This document shows positions 18,783 to 26,532 of a stretch of 64,000 nt of DNA, piece after piece. The first letter of the stretch is position 1. Each line of letters starts with the position of its first letter. This DNA comes from Pseudomonas serboccidentalis (GTDB lineage Bacteria; Pseudomonadota; Gammaproteobacteria; Pseudomonadales; Pseudomonadaceae). A program made the position numbers and the translations under genes. The stretch is taken from assembly GCF_028830055.1 (NCBI RefSeq), contig NZ_CP101655.1, positions 5,760,704 through 5,824,703 of the forward strand, read 5' to 3'. The notes under the pieces were generated by a model. It was not told where the DNA came from, searched no databases, and saw only the letters and a program-made list of their open reading frames with translations.

Positions 18783-18889
18783 GCAGACTCCTTCCTGTGT
18801 ACGAACGTGCAAGTGACGATACGACTGTGAGCTTAGAACAGGGTTCAACGTTCGCTCGCGGGAGCAACGCATTTTTCGACAATGATTTC

Positions 18890-19021
18890 TGTGGCGAGAG
18901 AGCTTGCTCCCGCTGGGGTGCGAAGCGCCCCTGAGAGCCCGCATCCGCGTGCTCTCAGTTAACACGGTGGCAGCGTTTGCGACTGCTGCGCAGTCCGGCG
19001 CGAGCAAGCTCGCTCGCCACA
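18890..19021. repeat. REP pair, mixed type C/B, with GC-rich internal hairpin
   Basis: TGTGGCGAGAGAGCTTGCTC and, about 95 nt later, inverted GAGCAAGCTCGCTCGCCACA. The spacer holds a further dyad (GAGAGCCCGCAT / GTGCTCTCAG). It sits between the divergent triA and AAA ATPase genes. Confidence 0.75.
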
Positions 19022-19067
19022 AGGACACAGGCGCGGCACACTATCGGTTCCGGCAAAGGAAACGCCC

Positions 19068-20264
19068 ATGCTCAAGACCCTGGCGGTGGCCAATTACCGC
19101 TCGATCAACAAACTGGTGATTCCGCTGGGCCGGTTGAACCTGATCACCGGCCCCAACGGCAGCGGCAAGTCCAATCTCTATCGGGCCTTGCGCTTGTTGG
19201 CGGAGACCGCTCAGGGCGGCGTGGTGAATGCGCTGGCCCGCGAGGGCGGGCTGGATTCGACGTTCTGGGCCGGCCCGGAAACCATCAGCCGGCGCATGCG
19301 CAGCGGCGAGGTGGCGGTCGAGCCGACGGTGCGTCAGGGCGTCAAACGTCTGCGCCTGGGGTTTGCCGGGGAGGATTTCAGCTATTGCATCAGCCTCGGC
19401 CTGCCCGACTCCAATGGACATTTCATGTTGCCGGGGGACAGTCATCCCAGCCCCTCGCGCTTCAGCCTCGATCCGCAGATCAAGCGCGAATGCATCTGGG
19501 CCGGTCCGCTCTATCGCCCGGCGAGCCTGCTGGTGGATCGCAACGGCCCGATGATCCGCGCCCGCGAAGCCCGCAGCTGGGACGTGCTCGCGCAGCACAC
19601 GCCGAACTTCGACAGCCTGTTCGATCAGGTCGGCAGCCTGCGCAGTTCACCGGAAGTGTTCCAGATGCGTGAGTTCATTCGCCGCTGGCGCTTCTACGAT
19701 CACTTTCGCAGCGACGTCGACGCCCCGGTGCGCCAACCGCAACTGGGCACCCGCACGCCGGTGCTGCACCACGACGGCCGCGACTTGGCCGCGGCGTTGC
19801 AGACCATCAATGAAATCGGCGACCCCGAAGCGTTGCAGGCCGCAATCAGCGATGCGTTTCCCGGCGCACGGCTGAACATCGCACCGTTGGCCGGCGGACG
19901 CTTTGCCATCGAGTTCTTTCAGGAGGGCTTGTTGCGGCCGCTGTCGGCAGCGGAACTGTCAGATGGGACGTTGCGTTATCTGCTGCTGGTCGCGGCTCTG
20001 CTGACACCGAGACCGCCGACATTGATGGTGCTGAACGAACCGGAAACCAGTCTGCACCCGGACCTGCTACCGGCGCTGGCGCGGTTGATCATTCGTGCCT
20101 CACAGGAGTGTCAGGTGTGGGTGGTGTCCCATGCGCGGCGGTTGATTTCGGCGCTGCAGCAAGACCCCGAGTGCAATTGCATTGTGCTGGAGAAGACGCT
20201 GGGGCAGACCGGGATCGTCGGGCAGCGGGTGTTGGATGAACCGGCGTGGAACTGGCCGGACTAA
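19068..20264 (+). CDS. AAA family ATPase (RecF/OLD-like)
   Basis: 398 aa. Walker A GPNGSGKS at residues 28-35 after the RecF/SMC-type N-terminus LAVANYRSINKL. The C-terminal lobe has a signature-like LSDGTLRYLLLVAALL and Walker B LMVLNEPETSLHP, then an H-loop-like VWVVSHARRL. The protein is a single-chain ABC-type ATPase without a TOPRIM domain, in the class often annotated as predicted ATPase. The role is unknown; relatives act in DNA repair or phage defence, but there is no partner gene here. The last codons (WNWPD stop) lie in the left arm of a perfect 23-bp palindrome. Confidence 0.82.
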   Translation: MLKTLAVANYRSINKLVIPLGRLNLITGPNGSGKSNLYRALRLLAETAQGGVVNALAREGGLDSTFWAGPETISRRMRSGEVAVEPTVRQGVKRLRLGFAGEDFSYCISLGLPDSNGHFMLPGDSHPSPSRFSLDPQIKRECIWAGPLYRPASLLVDRNGPMIRAREARSWDVLAQHTPNFDSLFDQVGSLRSSPEVFQMREFIRRWRFYDHFRSDVDAPVRQPQLGTRTPVLHHDGRDLAAALQTINEIGDPEALQAAISDAFPGARLNIAPLAGGRFAIEFFQEGLLRPLSAAELSDGTLRYLLLVAALLTPRPPTLMVLNEPETSLHPDLLPALARLIIRASQECQVWVVSHARRLISALQQDPECNCIVLEKTLGQTGIVGQRVLDEPAWNWPD

Positions 20265-20322
20265 CCCCACCTGATCATTCCCACGCTCTGAGTGGGAACG
20301 ATCAGGTGGGGTTAGTCCGGCC
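20254..20322. repeat. 23-bp perfect palindrome between convergent gene ends
   Basis: Arms 20254-20276 and 20300-20322 are exact inverted copies (GGCCGGACTAACCCCACCTG + ATC). The inner part TTCCCACGCTCTGAGTGGGAA also pairs. The left arm contains the stop of the AAA ATPase, and the right arm contains on the minus strand the stop of a transporter relict. Confidence 0.85.
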
Positions 20323-20460
20323 ACTTGCCACCTTCCACAATCACACTCTCAGCCTGGTGTCATCGCTCAGCAGATCCTTGGCAAAACGCCGACCAATCTC
20401 GGTGTCGAAGCCGACGTAGCGCCCAGCCTCATCGACGAAACCGAAAACTATCCTGTGGGT
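20312..20460 (-). pseudogene. relict of an amino-acid ABC substrate-binding protein
   Basis: On the minus strand 20460-20340 encodes a segment typical of the lobe 1 start of polar amino acid binding proteins (VFGFVDEAGRYVGFDTEIGR, then RFAKDLLSDD). The frame stops at 20341. In the +1 frame the DNA continues as AESVIVEGGKWPD and stop at 20312. The start, most of the body and probably the promoter-proximal codons are missing, so this looks like a gene reduced by internal deletion. Confidence 0.6.
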
Positions 20461-20470
20461 TTGCCGGGAA

Positions 20471-20489
20471 GGAATAAGAAGGCTATTTT
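20471..20489. promoter_or_regulatory. candidate sulfur-starvation element
   Basis: GGAATAAGAAGGCTATTTT. Nearly identical to GGAATAAGAAGCTATTTG at 23591. It could have served the relict transporter gene (minus strand) or the micro-ORF at 20590 (plus strand). Confidence 0.4.
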
Positions 20490-20589
20490 CCTTTGCGCTG
20501 TAGGAAGGATCTTTTTTGCACGAAAGCCCTCCAAGGACGAACAGCTTTTGGCCAGACTCCCCCGGCCAAACCATTACAAGGAAGACAAC

Positions 20590-20682
20590 ATGGACGTAAA
20601 AGTGCCGCAGCGACTGGATCCGCAGGACATTGTGAAATTACTCGTGGCGTTGCGTCGGGCGTTGAAGACCCAAGTGGCCTGA
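20590..20682 (+). CDS. 30-aa micro-ORF
   Basis: Encodes MDVKVPQRLDPQDIV then KLLVALRRALKTQVA. AAGGAAG lies 7 nt before the ATG, a good ribosome binding site. It is a predicted amphipathic helix with pattern L-D-P-x-D-I-V-K-L-L-x-A-L-R, similar to the 22-aa peptide at 6135 and the first helix of OscA. It is followed by a REP pair. No known function; its reality depends on the ribosome binding site and the shared pattern. Confidence 0.5.
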   Translation: MDVKVPQRLDPQDIVKLLVALRRALKTQVA

Positions 20683-20708
20683 GCCTGGAGCCCGAAGCGA
20701 GGCACAGT

Positions 20709-20809
20709 TGTGGCGAGGGGGCTTGCCCCCGTTGGGTCGCGTAGCGGCCCGCTTTGATCTAGAAAAGGGCCTGCTGCGCAGTCCAACGGGGGCAAGCCCC
20801 CTCGCCACA
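20709..20809. repeat. REP pair, type C
   Basis: TGTGGCGAGGGGGCTTGCCC and inverted GGGCAAGCCCCCTCGCCACA with internal GCGTAGCGGCCC / GGGCCTGCTGCGC. Same type as 50902-50994. Confidence 0.9.
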
Positions 20810-20843
20810 ACAGCATTCACATGCCCCAATTCGAACAAGTGCA

Positions 20844-20879
20844 AAAACGCCGATGACCATCACTGGCCATCGGCGTTTT
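20844..20879 (-). terminator. terminator of the metQ-like gene
   Basis: Stem AAAACGCCGATGACCA / TGGCCATCGGCGTTTT with one mismatch. On the minus strand it ends in a T-run 32 nt after the stop of the 20911 gene. Confidence 0.8.
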
Positions 20880-20910
20880 CATACTTTGAAAGGGTAGTTC
20901 AGGCGTCAGA

Positions 20911-21708
20911 TCAGAACGCCGGCAGTACCGCGCCGTTGTACTTCTTCTCGATGAACGCTTTGACTTCCGGGCTGGTCAGGGCCGCAGCCAGTTTCTTGAT
21001 GGCGTCGCTGTTCTTGTTGTCCTCACGGGCCACCAGGAAGTTCACGTAAGGCGAATCGGCACCTTCGATCACCAGAGCGTCCTTGGTCGGGTTCAGCTTG
21101 GCTTCCAGCGCGTAGTTGGTGTTGATCATGTCCAGATCAACTTCTTTCAGCACGCGTGGCAGCAGGGCCGATTCCAGTTCCTTGAACTTGAAGTTGTGCG
21201 GGTTCTTGGCGATGTCTTTCGGAGTCGCCAGCGCGTTGTTCGGATCCTTCAGTTCGATCAGGCCAGCCTTCTGCAGCAGGATCAGGGCACGGCCGCTGTT
21301 GCTGCCTTCGTTCGGGATGGCGATGGTGGCGCCGTCCGGCAGATCAGCCAGTTTCTTGTACTTGCTCGAGTAGCCACCGAACGGTTCAACGTGCACGCCT
21401 TGTACAGTGACCAGGTACTTGGACTTGTCATCCTTGTATTTGCCAGCGTTGAAGCTGTCCAGGTAAGGCTTGGTCTGGAAGTAGTTGGCGTCCAGACGCT
21501 TCTCGCCGACTTGCACGTTCGGTTGCACGTAGTCGGTGAAGACTTTGATTTCCAGATCCACGCCTTCTTTGGCAAGGGTCGGTTTGATCAGCTCGAGGAT
21601 TTCAGCGTGCGGTACCGGGGTCGCCGCGACCACCAGTTTCTCGCCGGCCTGGGCCAGACCAGCAGTCAGAGCAGCCGCCAATGCGGTAAACAACAGAACC
21701 TTTTTCAT
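20911..21708 (-). CDS. metQ: MetQ/NlpA-family ABC substrate-binding protein (2)
   Basis: 265 aa with a cleavable signal peptide (GLAQAGEK) and no lipobox. Family segments: VVAATPVPHAEILELIKPTL, VFTDYVQPNVQVGEK, DANYFQTKPYL, IAIPNEGSNSGRALILLQ, MINTNYALEA. It is closer to canonical methionine-binding MetQ than the copy at 10150. No ATPase or permease is adjacent, so it is an orphan binding protein that may use the MetNI at 10962-12717 or another set elsewhere. Confidence 0.88.
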   Translation of the reverse strand: MKKVLLFTALAAALTAGLAQAGEKLVVAATPVPHAEILELIKPTLAKEGVDLEIKVFTDYVQPNVQVGEKRLDANYFQTKPYLDSFNAGKYKDDKSKYLVTVQGVHVEPFGGYSSKYKKLADLPDGATIAIPNEGSNSGRALILLQKAGLIELKDPNNALATPKDIAKNPHNFKFKELESALLPRVLKEVDLDMINTNYALEAKLNPTKDALVIEGADSPYVNFLVAREDNKNSDAIKKLAAALTSPEVKAFIEKKYNGAVLPAF

Positions 21709-21878
21709 GCAGTGTCCTTATCGAGAATCACGATCGCGGATGGCGACGGCTATTAATACGAGTGCCAGTGAAGTGCTATCTCTGGCGTGACGCAGACAAT
21801 ACCGGGATTTTTTATTCCCGGACAATAACGTTTATTCACTTTGATATTCCATTTTGCTCATACACGCGAGATAGACAG

Positions 21879-21968
21879 GTAGGAGCTGCCGCAGGCTGCG
21901 ATCTTTTGATTTTCAATAGCTTGAAACCGCTGAAGATCAAAAGATCGCAGCCTGCGGCAACTCCTACA
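21879..21968. repeat. REP pair, type A
   Basis: GTAGGAGCTGCCGCAGGCTG and inverted CAGCCTGCGGCAACTCCTAC arms. The outer edge of the right arm supplies the TAG stop codon of the sigma-54 activator-like gene at 21964. Confidence 0.9.
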
Positions 21969-22884
21969 TGAGCCCGACGTCTTTCAGTAACTGCTTTAGC
22001 GCCTGCTGCTCGGAAGCGGTGCCATTTCCCAGGATTTGTTTGATCTGGCTTTCGATCTGCACCCGCGCCGGTGGCAGGTTCAGGTGTTCCGGGAGGATTT
22101 CATCACCAGTGCTGACCAGCAGCGCAAAGTGAATGACGTTTTCCAGCTCGCGGGTGTTGCCCGGCCAGCTGTGGCGCTCCAACAGGTGTTGCGCCGCTTC
22201 GCTGATCAACGGCACCGGCAGGTCGAGGCGTTGGCTGTAGATGCCGAGAAAATATTCCGCCAGCGACAGGATGTCGCCGATTCGCTCGCGCAGCGCCGGC
22301 AATTCCAGTTGCCCTTCGCTGAGGTAGTGATAAAGCCGTTCATGGAATTTCCCTGCGTCCACCGCTTGCGCCAGGTCGATGCTGGTCGCCGCCACCAGGC
22401 GCACGTCCACCGGGCTCGGCTGATGGGCTCCGACACGGGTAACTTCGTGGTTTTCCAGAGCGGCGAGCAATTTGATCTGGATCGGCAACGGCAGGTCGCC
22501 AATCTCATCCAGATACAACGTGCCGCCATTGGCCGAACCGAACCAGCCGGCGCGGCTGCTGGCCGAGCCTGTGTAACTGCCAGCGGCATAGCCGAACAGT
22601 TCGGCATCGGCGTAGGTCGGGCTGATCGCGCCGCAATTGACCGAGACGAACAGACCGCTGCGATCACTGGCCCGGTGGATGTGGCGGGCGAGCAGCTCTT
22701 TACCGGTACCGGTCTCGCCACGGATCAACACCGAGATGGCACGCGGTGCCAGGTGCTCCAGCTCTTCGCGCAATTGGCGCGAACGTGGATCGACGAAGAC
22801 CAGCGCCTTGGCGCGGATGCTCAGGGGGCTTTTTTCCGCATCGGGAAAGGTCAGCAACGGCTGACCGAACGTTTCAAAACTCAT
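21964..22884 (-). CDS. degenerate sigma-54 activator (SfnR-like), no HTH
   Basis: 306 aa, essentially one AAA+ domain of the bacterial enhancer-binding protein family. Walker A is GETGTGKE (56-63), Walker B GTLYLDEIG (121-129), and PGNTRELENVIH marks sensor II. Three departures are visible. The GAFTGA loop that contacts sigma-54 reads GSYTGS (102-107). The two arginine-finger positions (PspF R162 and R168) are His181 and Tyr187 in KFHERLYHYL. After residue about 270 there is no Fis-type helix-turn-helix; the protein ends DVGLM with its stop in a REP. There is no N-terminal sensor domain, as in SfnR. It may be a decayed or repurposed regulator of organosulfur genes. Confidence 0.75.
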   Translation of the reverse strand: MSFETFGQPLLTFPDAEKSPLSIRAKALVFVDPRSRQLREELEHLAPRAISVLIRGETGTGKELLARHIHRASDRSGLFVSVNCGAISPTYADAELFGYAAGSYTGSASSRAGWFGSANGGTLYLDEIGDLPLPIQIKLLAALENHEVTRVGAHQPSPVDVRLVAATSIDLAQAVDAGKFHERLYHYLSEGQLELPALRERIGDILSLAEYFLGIYSQRLDLPVPLISEAAQHLLERHSWPGNTRELENVIHFALLVSTGDEILPEHLNLPPARVQIESQIKQILGNGTASEQQALKQLLKDVGLM

Positions 22885-22943
22885 GGCAGACTCCCGCCCA
22901 CAACCGCCGGGAGACGGGGGCGATCAAAAAGAAAATGTACAAC

Positions 22944-23525
22944 TCAAGCGCGACGCCGGGCGTGGTGTTCCAGGCGGTTTTGCAGGCGATAGAGGTAAGC
23001 GAACCCCTGCTCCCAGCGCTGATGCCCGGACTTGACGTTAATGTGCCCGGCCCCGGCGAGAATCCCCGCCTCGGCGCCCCAGTTACGCGCCAGTTCCAGT
23101 GCACGCGGGGCACTGACGGCGGCGTCATTGTCGGAGGCGACGACCTGGCTGGGGAACGGCAGCAGATCGCTCGGGATCGGGGCGAAATTGCGCAGCGCCG
23201 GCGCGCAGGTCGGACGCTCGACATCCGCAGGCGCGACCAGCAACGCCCCGCGCACCTGCCGCAGGTACTGCAGCGGCGCAGTGGCCGCCCAATGCGCAAC
23301 GGTGACGCAGCCGAGGCTGTGGGCGATCAGGATCACGGGCGTGCTGTCGGCGGCAATCGCCTCGGCCAGCGCAGCGACCCAGTCTTCACGTCGTGGCGTC
23401 AGCCAGTCGGCCTGCTCCACCCGGGCGCTGTTGGGCAGGCTGTTTTGCCAGTGGGTTTGCCAATGATCTTCTGGCGATCCTTGCCAGCCCGGCACAATCA
23501 GATAGCGGATTGATTCGTTGCGCAT
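22944..23525 (-). CDS. RBBP9/YdeN-family alpha/beta hydrolase
   Basis: 193 aa serine hydrolase. N-terminal YLIVPGWQGSPEDHWQTHW is the family signature, nucleophile elbow is AHSLGCV with serine at about residue 74, Asp lies in VVASDNDAAVS, and the catalytic His in GAGHINVKSG. The frame is open to 23690, but ATG 23525 has GGAG 8 nt upstream and starts the conserved region. The substrate is unknown. A CysB-like element and a 12-bp inverted repeat lie in its promoter region, hinting at sulfur control. Confidence 0.87.
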   Translation of the reverse strand: MRNESIRYLIVPGWQGSPEDHWQTHWQNSLPNSARVEQADWLTPRREDWVAALAEAIAADSTPVILIAHSLGCVTVAHWAATAPLQYLRQVRGALLVAPADVERPTCAPALRNFAPIPSDLLPFPSQVVASDNDAAVSAPRALELARNWGAEAGILAGAGHINVKSGHQRWEQGFAYLYRLQNRLEHHARRRA

Positions 23526-23574
23526 GGGGGAGCTCTCCTGCGTCGTGTCTGTTCCTGATCGAGTATAGGGACGG

Positions 23575-23633
23575 GATTTATATTCGGTAAGGAATAAGAA
23601 GCTATTTGTTAATACCTGAAACGAATATAAATC
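23575..23633. promoter_or_regulatory. 12-bp inverted repeat enclosing GGAATAAGAAG element
   Basis: GATTTATATTCG (23575-23586) and CGAATATAAATC (23622-23633) are perfect inverted copies 35 nt apart. Between them is GGAATAAGAAGCTATTTG (23591-23608). It is positioned as the upstream control region of the hydrolase at 22944-23525. Confidence 0.5.
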
Positions 23634-23636
23634 GCT

Positions 23637-23721
23637 CTCTGTAGGAGCTGCCGAAGGCTGCGATCTTTTGACCCTGTTTTTTAAGATCAAAAGATCGCAG
23701 CCTTCGGCAGCTCCTACAGAG
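23637..23721. repeat. REP pair, type A, near-perfect palindrome
   Basis: CTCTGTAGGAGCTGCCGAAG and inverted CTTCGGCAGCTCCTACAGAG; arms of about 33 bp match completely, suggesting a recent insertion or correction. Confidence 0.92.
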
Positions 23722-23790
23722 CAGGGCCGTTCGGGATAAAAAAGGGCCGCACCCTGCCAAGGAGACGGCCCCGGAAAAACGAAAATCCTG

Positions 23791-24192
23791 TTACCGCGCC
23801 GTGATCACCGACAATTTGGTAATCCCCGCCCGCTCGATCGAAGCCATGGCTCGCGCCACTTCGCCGTAGTTCACCCCGTCGTCGGCCTGCAGTTGCACGC
23901 GCACTTCCGGGTCCTTGGCTTTCGCCGACTTGAGGTTGAATTCCAGCAGGTCCGGCTGAATCTCATCCTTGTTGATAAACAGTTTGCCGGCGCCGTCGAT
24001 GCTCACCACCAGCGGGTCTTTCTGCTCGACCGGCGCCACGGCTTCGGTCTTCGGCAGGTTGATCGGAATCGCGTTGGTCAGCAGCGGCGCGGTGACGATA
24101 AACACCACCAGCAGCACCAGCATCACGTCCACCAGCGGCGTCACGTTGATCTCGCTCAGCACCTCGTCGCTGTCTTGCGTGGAGAAGGCCAT
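23791..24192 (-). CDS. exbD: ExbD, TonB energy-transduction protein
   Basis: 133 aa. One N-terminal membrane helix (VDVMLVLLVVFIVTAPLL) carries the proton-pathway aspartate of the ExbD family in NVTPLVDVML. A periplasmic domain follows. It forms the ExbB5D2 motor with the gene upstream. It starts 1 nt after the exbB stop, so the two are cotranscribed. Confidence 0.93.
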   Translation of the reverse strand: MAFSTQDSDEVLSEINVTPLVDVMLVLLVVFIVTAPLLTNAIPINLPKTEAVAPVEQKDPLVVSIDGAGKLFINKDEIQPDLLEFNLKSAKAKDPEVRVQLQADDGVNYGEVARAMASIERAGITKLSVITAR

Positions 24193-24193
24193 A

Positions 24194-24919
24194 TCAGGAC
24201 GCCTCCTTCACTTTTGTCGCGTTGCCCGGCGCTGCTACCTTGTTCGCGGTCGGGTGGATCAGCACGCGGAACGAGCTCTTCTGCGCCAGGCTGTAGAAGT
24301 CATGAGCGAAGTCATCCAGATCCGCGGCGGTCAGTTTCAGACGCCGCAAAAAGTAGTTGTAAACCAGCACCGCCGGCACCGCGACGGCGATCCCCACACC
24401 GGTGGCGACCAGTGCTGCACCGATCGGTCCGGCCACGGTTTCCAGGCTCGCCGAGCCGGCCGCGCTGATGCCTTTCAACGCCTCCATGATTCCCCACACC
24501 GTGCCGAACAGGCCAATGAACGGCGAAGTACTGCCAATACTCGCGACCACCGCCAGACCGGTTTCCAGCGAACGGCGTTCGCGCACGATCTGCTGACGCA
24601 AGGCGCGCTCCAGTCGATCCTGATGGTTGATCGCCTGGCTCAGGTCATTGGCCTGTGGCGCCTCGCCCACCTGAATCGCCGCGTAACCGGCCTGCGCCAC
24701 CCTGGCTGCAGCCCCGGGTTGGGTTTCGCTCAACTCGGCGGCGGAATCCAGACTCGACGCCGCCCAGAAGCGCTTATGAAACTTGCGATCCTGCGCCTTC
24801 AGACGCCCGAACTGCACAGCCTTGAGCAGGGCCAGCCCCCAAGTGGCGACGGAAAAAACCACCAGCAGCCAGATCACCGCGCTTTCGATGGATTCCAGTG
24901 GAGATGCCAGTAACGTCAT
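24194..24919 (-). CDS. exbB: ExbB, TonB proton-channel protein
   Basis: 241 aa, MotA/TolQ/ExbB family. Three hydrophobic segments (residues about 13-33, 130-155, 170-195). The conserved family region is IGSTSPFIGLFGTVWGIMEA, followed by PIGAALVATGVGIAVAVPAV. It uses the proton gradient to drive TonB. It is in the order tonB-exbB-exbD, 45 nt after tonB. Confidence 0.94.
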   Translation of the reverse strand: MTLLASPLESIESAVIWLLVVFSVATWGLALLKAVQFGRLKAQDRKFHKRFWAASSLDSAAELSETQPGAAARVAQAGYAAIQVGEAPQANDLSQAINHQDRLERALRQQIVRERRSLETGLAVVASIGSTSPFIGLFGTVWGIMEALKGISAAGSASLETVAGPIGAALVATGVGIAVAVPAVLVYNYFLRRLKLTAADLDDFAHDFYSLAQKSSFRVLIHPTANKVAAPGNATKVKEAS

Positions 24920-24964
24920 GATGTGTTCCCTCGTGTAAACGTTTAGCGCGAAATAGGTTTCGGT

Positions 24965-25780
24965 TTAATGAATCTTGAAATCGATGGGCACGCTGACCCA
25001 GCCATCCTGGGCAACATCACCCTGCTTGGCCGGGACGAAGCTCCACTGCTTGACCGCGTTCAGCGCTGCATCGTCGAGCTGTTGCCGGCCACTGCTTTTC
25101 TGGATCTGGATCTCGCCCGGTTTGCCATTGGCCAACACGTGCACCCTTAGCATCACCGTGCCCTCCCAACCGCGACGCTGGGCCAGCGACGGGTATTCCG
25201 GCGCCGGGTTCTTCAAATACGCGGCGTTGGCCGAGGCCGGTGTCACCGGCGCTGGGGCCGGTGGTGCAGGTGGCGCTGGCGCAGCGACCGGGGCTGCCGG
25301 TTGCGGCGGCGCGGGTGGTTGCTCAACGGCTTTTGCCGCCGGTTTCGGAACCGGTTTGGCCACCGGTTTCGGCTTGGGTTTGGGGATCGGCTTGGGCGGT
25401 GGCGGCTTCACCGCCAGTTCGTCTTCAACCGGCGGTGGCGGCTCGATCACCGGCGCCGGTGGCGGCGGTTCGACCACTGGCGGTGCTGGCGGCGCCGGCC
25501 GCGAAAACTCGATGGTCATCGGCGGAATTTCCGGCGGCACGATCGGCAACGCCGGTGTCGGATGCTGATTGATCCAGTAGATCACCGCACCGTGCACCAC
25601 CAGCGCCAGCACACCCAGCAGGATCGCTTCGCGTCGGCTCAGAATGCCCTTGGGCGCGCGCTGCAAACGCAACTGGCCCAACGGCACGCGATGAGGTCGG
25701 CCAAGATCGACCAATTCGCCGCTCGGCGTCTGACGCCACAGCAATTCCTGTGCGCTGGCGGCGGTCTGGACATTGCCCAT
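24965..25780 (-). CDS. tonB: TonB energy transducer
   Basis: 271 aa. A cytoplasmic N-terminus of about 50 residues precedes the single membrane helix (ILLGVLALVVHGAVIYWI), which is longer than in E. coli TonB. A Pro/Ala/Lys-rich periplasmic spacer spans about residues 85-185, and the C-terminal TonB box-binding domain has EYPSLAQRRGWEGTVMLRV and VKQWSFVPA. The frame allows a start at 25873; ATG 25780 with GGAGTG 6 nt upstream is preferred. This set is a likely power source for the SftP-like receptor 1.3 kb away. Confidence 0.92.
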   Translation of the reverse strand: MGNVQTAASAQELLWRQTPSGELVDLGRPHRVPLGQLRLQRAPKGILSRREAILLGVLALVVHGAVIYWINQHPTPALPIVPPEIPPMTIEFSRPAPPAPPVVEPPPPAPVIEPPPPVEDELAVKPPPPKPIPKPKPKPVAKPVPKPAAKAVEQPPAPPQPAAPVAAPAPPAPPAPAPVTPASANAAYLKNPAPEYPSLAQRRGWEGTVMLRVHVLANGKPGEIQIQKSSGRQQLDDAALNAVKQWSFVPAKQGDVAQDGWVSVPIDFKIH

Positions 25781-26136
25781 TGATTCACTCCCTGCGGTCT
25801 TTTTGCGTTCTCTACAAAAACTGCCGATCCGCCGTTTGTTGAATCCCCCACGACAGATCGATGGGTTAATCATTGGGTCTGACGCTTATCTCCGAAAGTA
25901 ATTTTTCAGGTTATACATAGACCATTCGGAAATATGAGAACTGATCATTTTTCGCAGCCCCATGCCAATCAAGGGCTGTAGCCGAACGGACGAAATCCGA
26001 TGCTTTTCAAGCATCAGAAATATTCGTACAAGGTATGGGTTCGTCTACATGCCCACTTACAACAATCACATTGCATGAGTTGTCACGAGCGCATTAGATC
26101 GCTATCGCGTTATCAATCGACTCAGGAAGAGTAAGC
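25781..26136. other. intergenic, tonB promoter region and low-GC stretch
   Basis: No gene seen. The left 90 nt are open in the tonB frame. From about 25890 to 26130 the DNA is clearly AT-richer than its surroundings and holds ATTCGGAAATATGAG at 25924 (a loose match to the sulfur element) and the ribosome binding site AGGAAGAG of the 26137 gene. Confidence 0.5.
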
Positions 26137-26442
26137 ATGCAATCAAGCAAATGGACATTGATCTACATGGCGCTATTACTGGCGCCGCTATCGCTCGCCA
26201 CTGCCAGGGACACGGCCCCGGTTGAGTTGGAAATCACCAATAAAACCGGTTTTCCGATTTATGTGTTTCAGGGAAAGTGGCGCGGTGTGGTTTTGCCGGA
26301 TGAACACTTTCAGGCCAAAGACTACAAATCATCGGCGTTGACCGTCTCAACTTCGACGCCCGAGGCGGGATTCAAGTTTGTCACGCTCAGTCAGGCAAAG
26401 GGCTGTAAAGCACAAACGTGTATCTTGATCGACGGCAACTGA
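26137..26442 (+). CDS. small secreted hypothetical protein
   Basis: 101 aa. Signal peptide of about 23 residues (hydrophobic core YMALLLAPLSLA, cleavage after ATA). The mature part of about 78 residues is probably beta-rich (VELEITNKTGFPIYVFQG) and ends with a cysteine pair GCKAQTC that could form a periplasmic disulfide. Function not recognised. CAGGAAGAG is a good ribosome binding site. Base composition is lower in GC than flanking genes, and it shares a bidirectional terminator with the orphan at 26533. Confidence 0.7.
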   Translation: MQSSKWTLIYMALLLAPLSLATARDTAPVELEITNKTGFPIYVFQGKWRGVVLPDEHFQAKDYKSSALTVSTSTPEAGFKFVTLSQAKGCKAQTCILIDGN

Positions 26443-26487
26443 ATGTTGCCGAAGGGAAATATCAGACACATGCGCCGCCTATAAAAA

Positions 26488-26518
26488 AGCCGCCATACCC
26501 GATGAGGGTATGGCGGCT
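26488..26518. terminator. bidirectional terminator
   Basis: Perfect 13-bp stem AGCCGCCATACCC / GGGTATGGCGGCT flanked by AAAAAA on the left and TCTTATTT on the right, between two convergent orphan genes. Confidence 0.85.
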
Positions 26519-26532
26519 CTTATTTACAGTGC

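Noticed and set aside
20341..20574. A functional 77-codon minus-strand gene
   Set aside because: Only about 35 internal codons resemble a binding protein; the upstream codons cover a promoter-like element, and there is no signal peptide, so it is treated as a relict.
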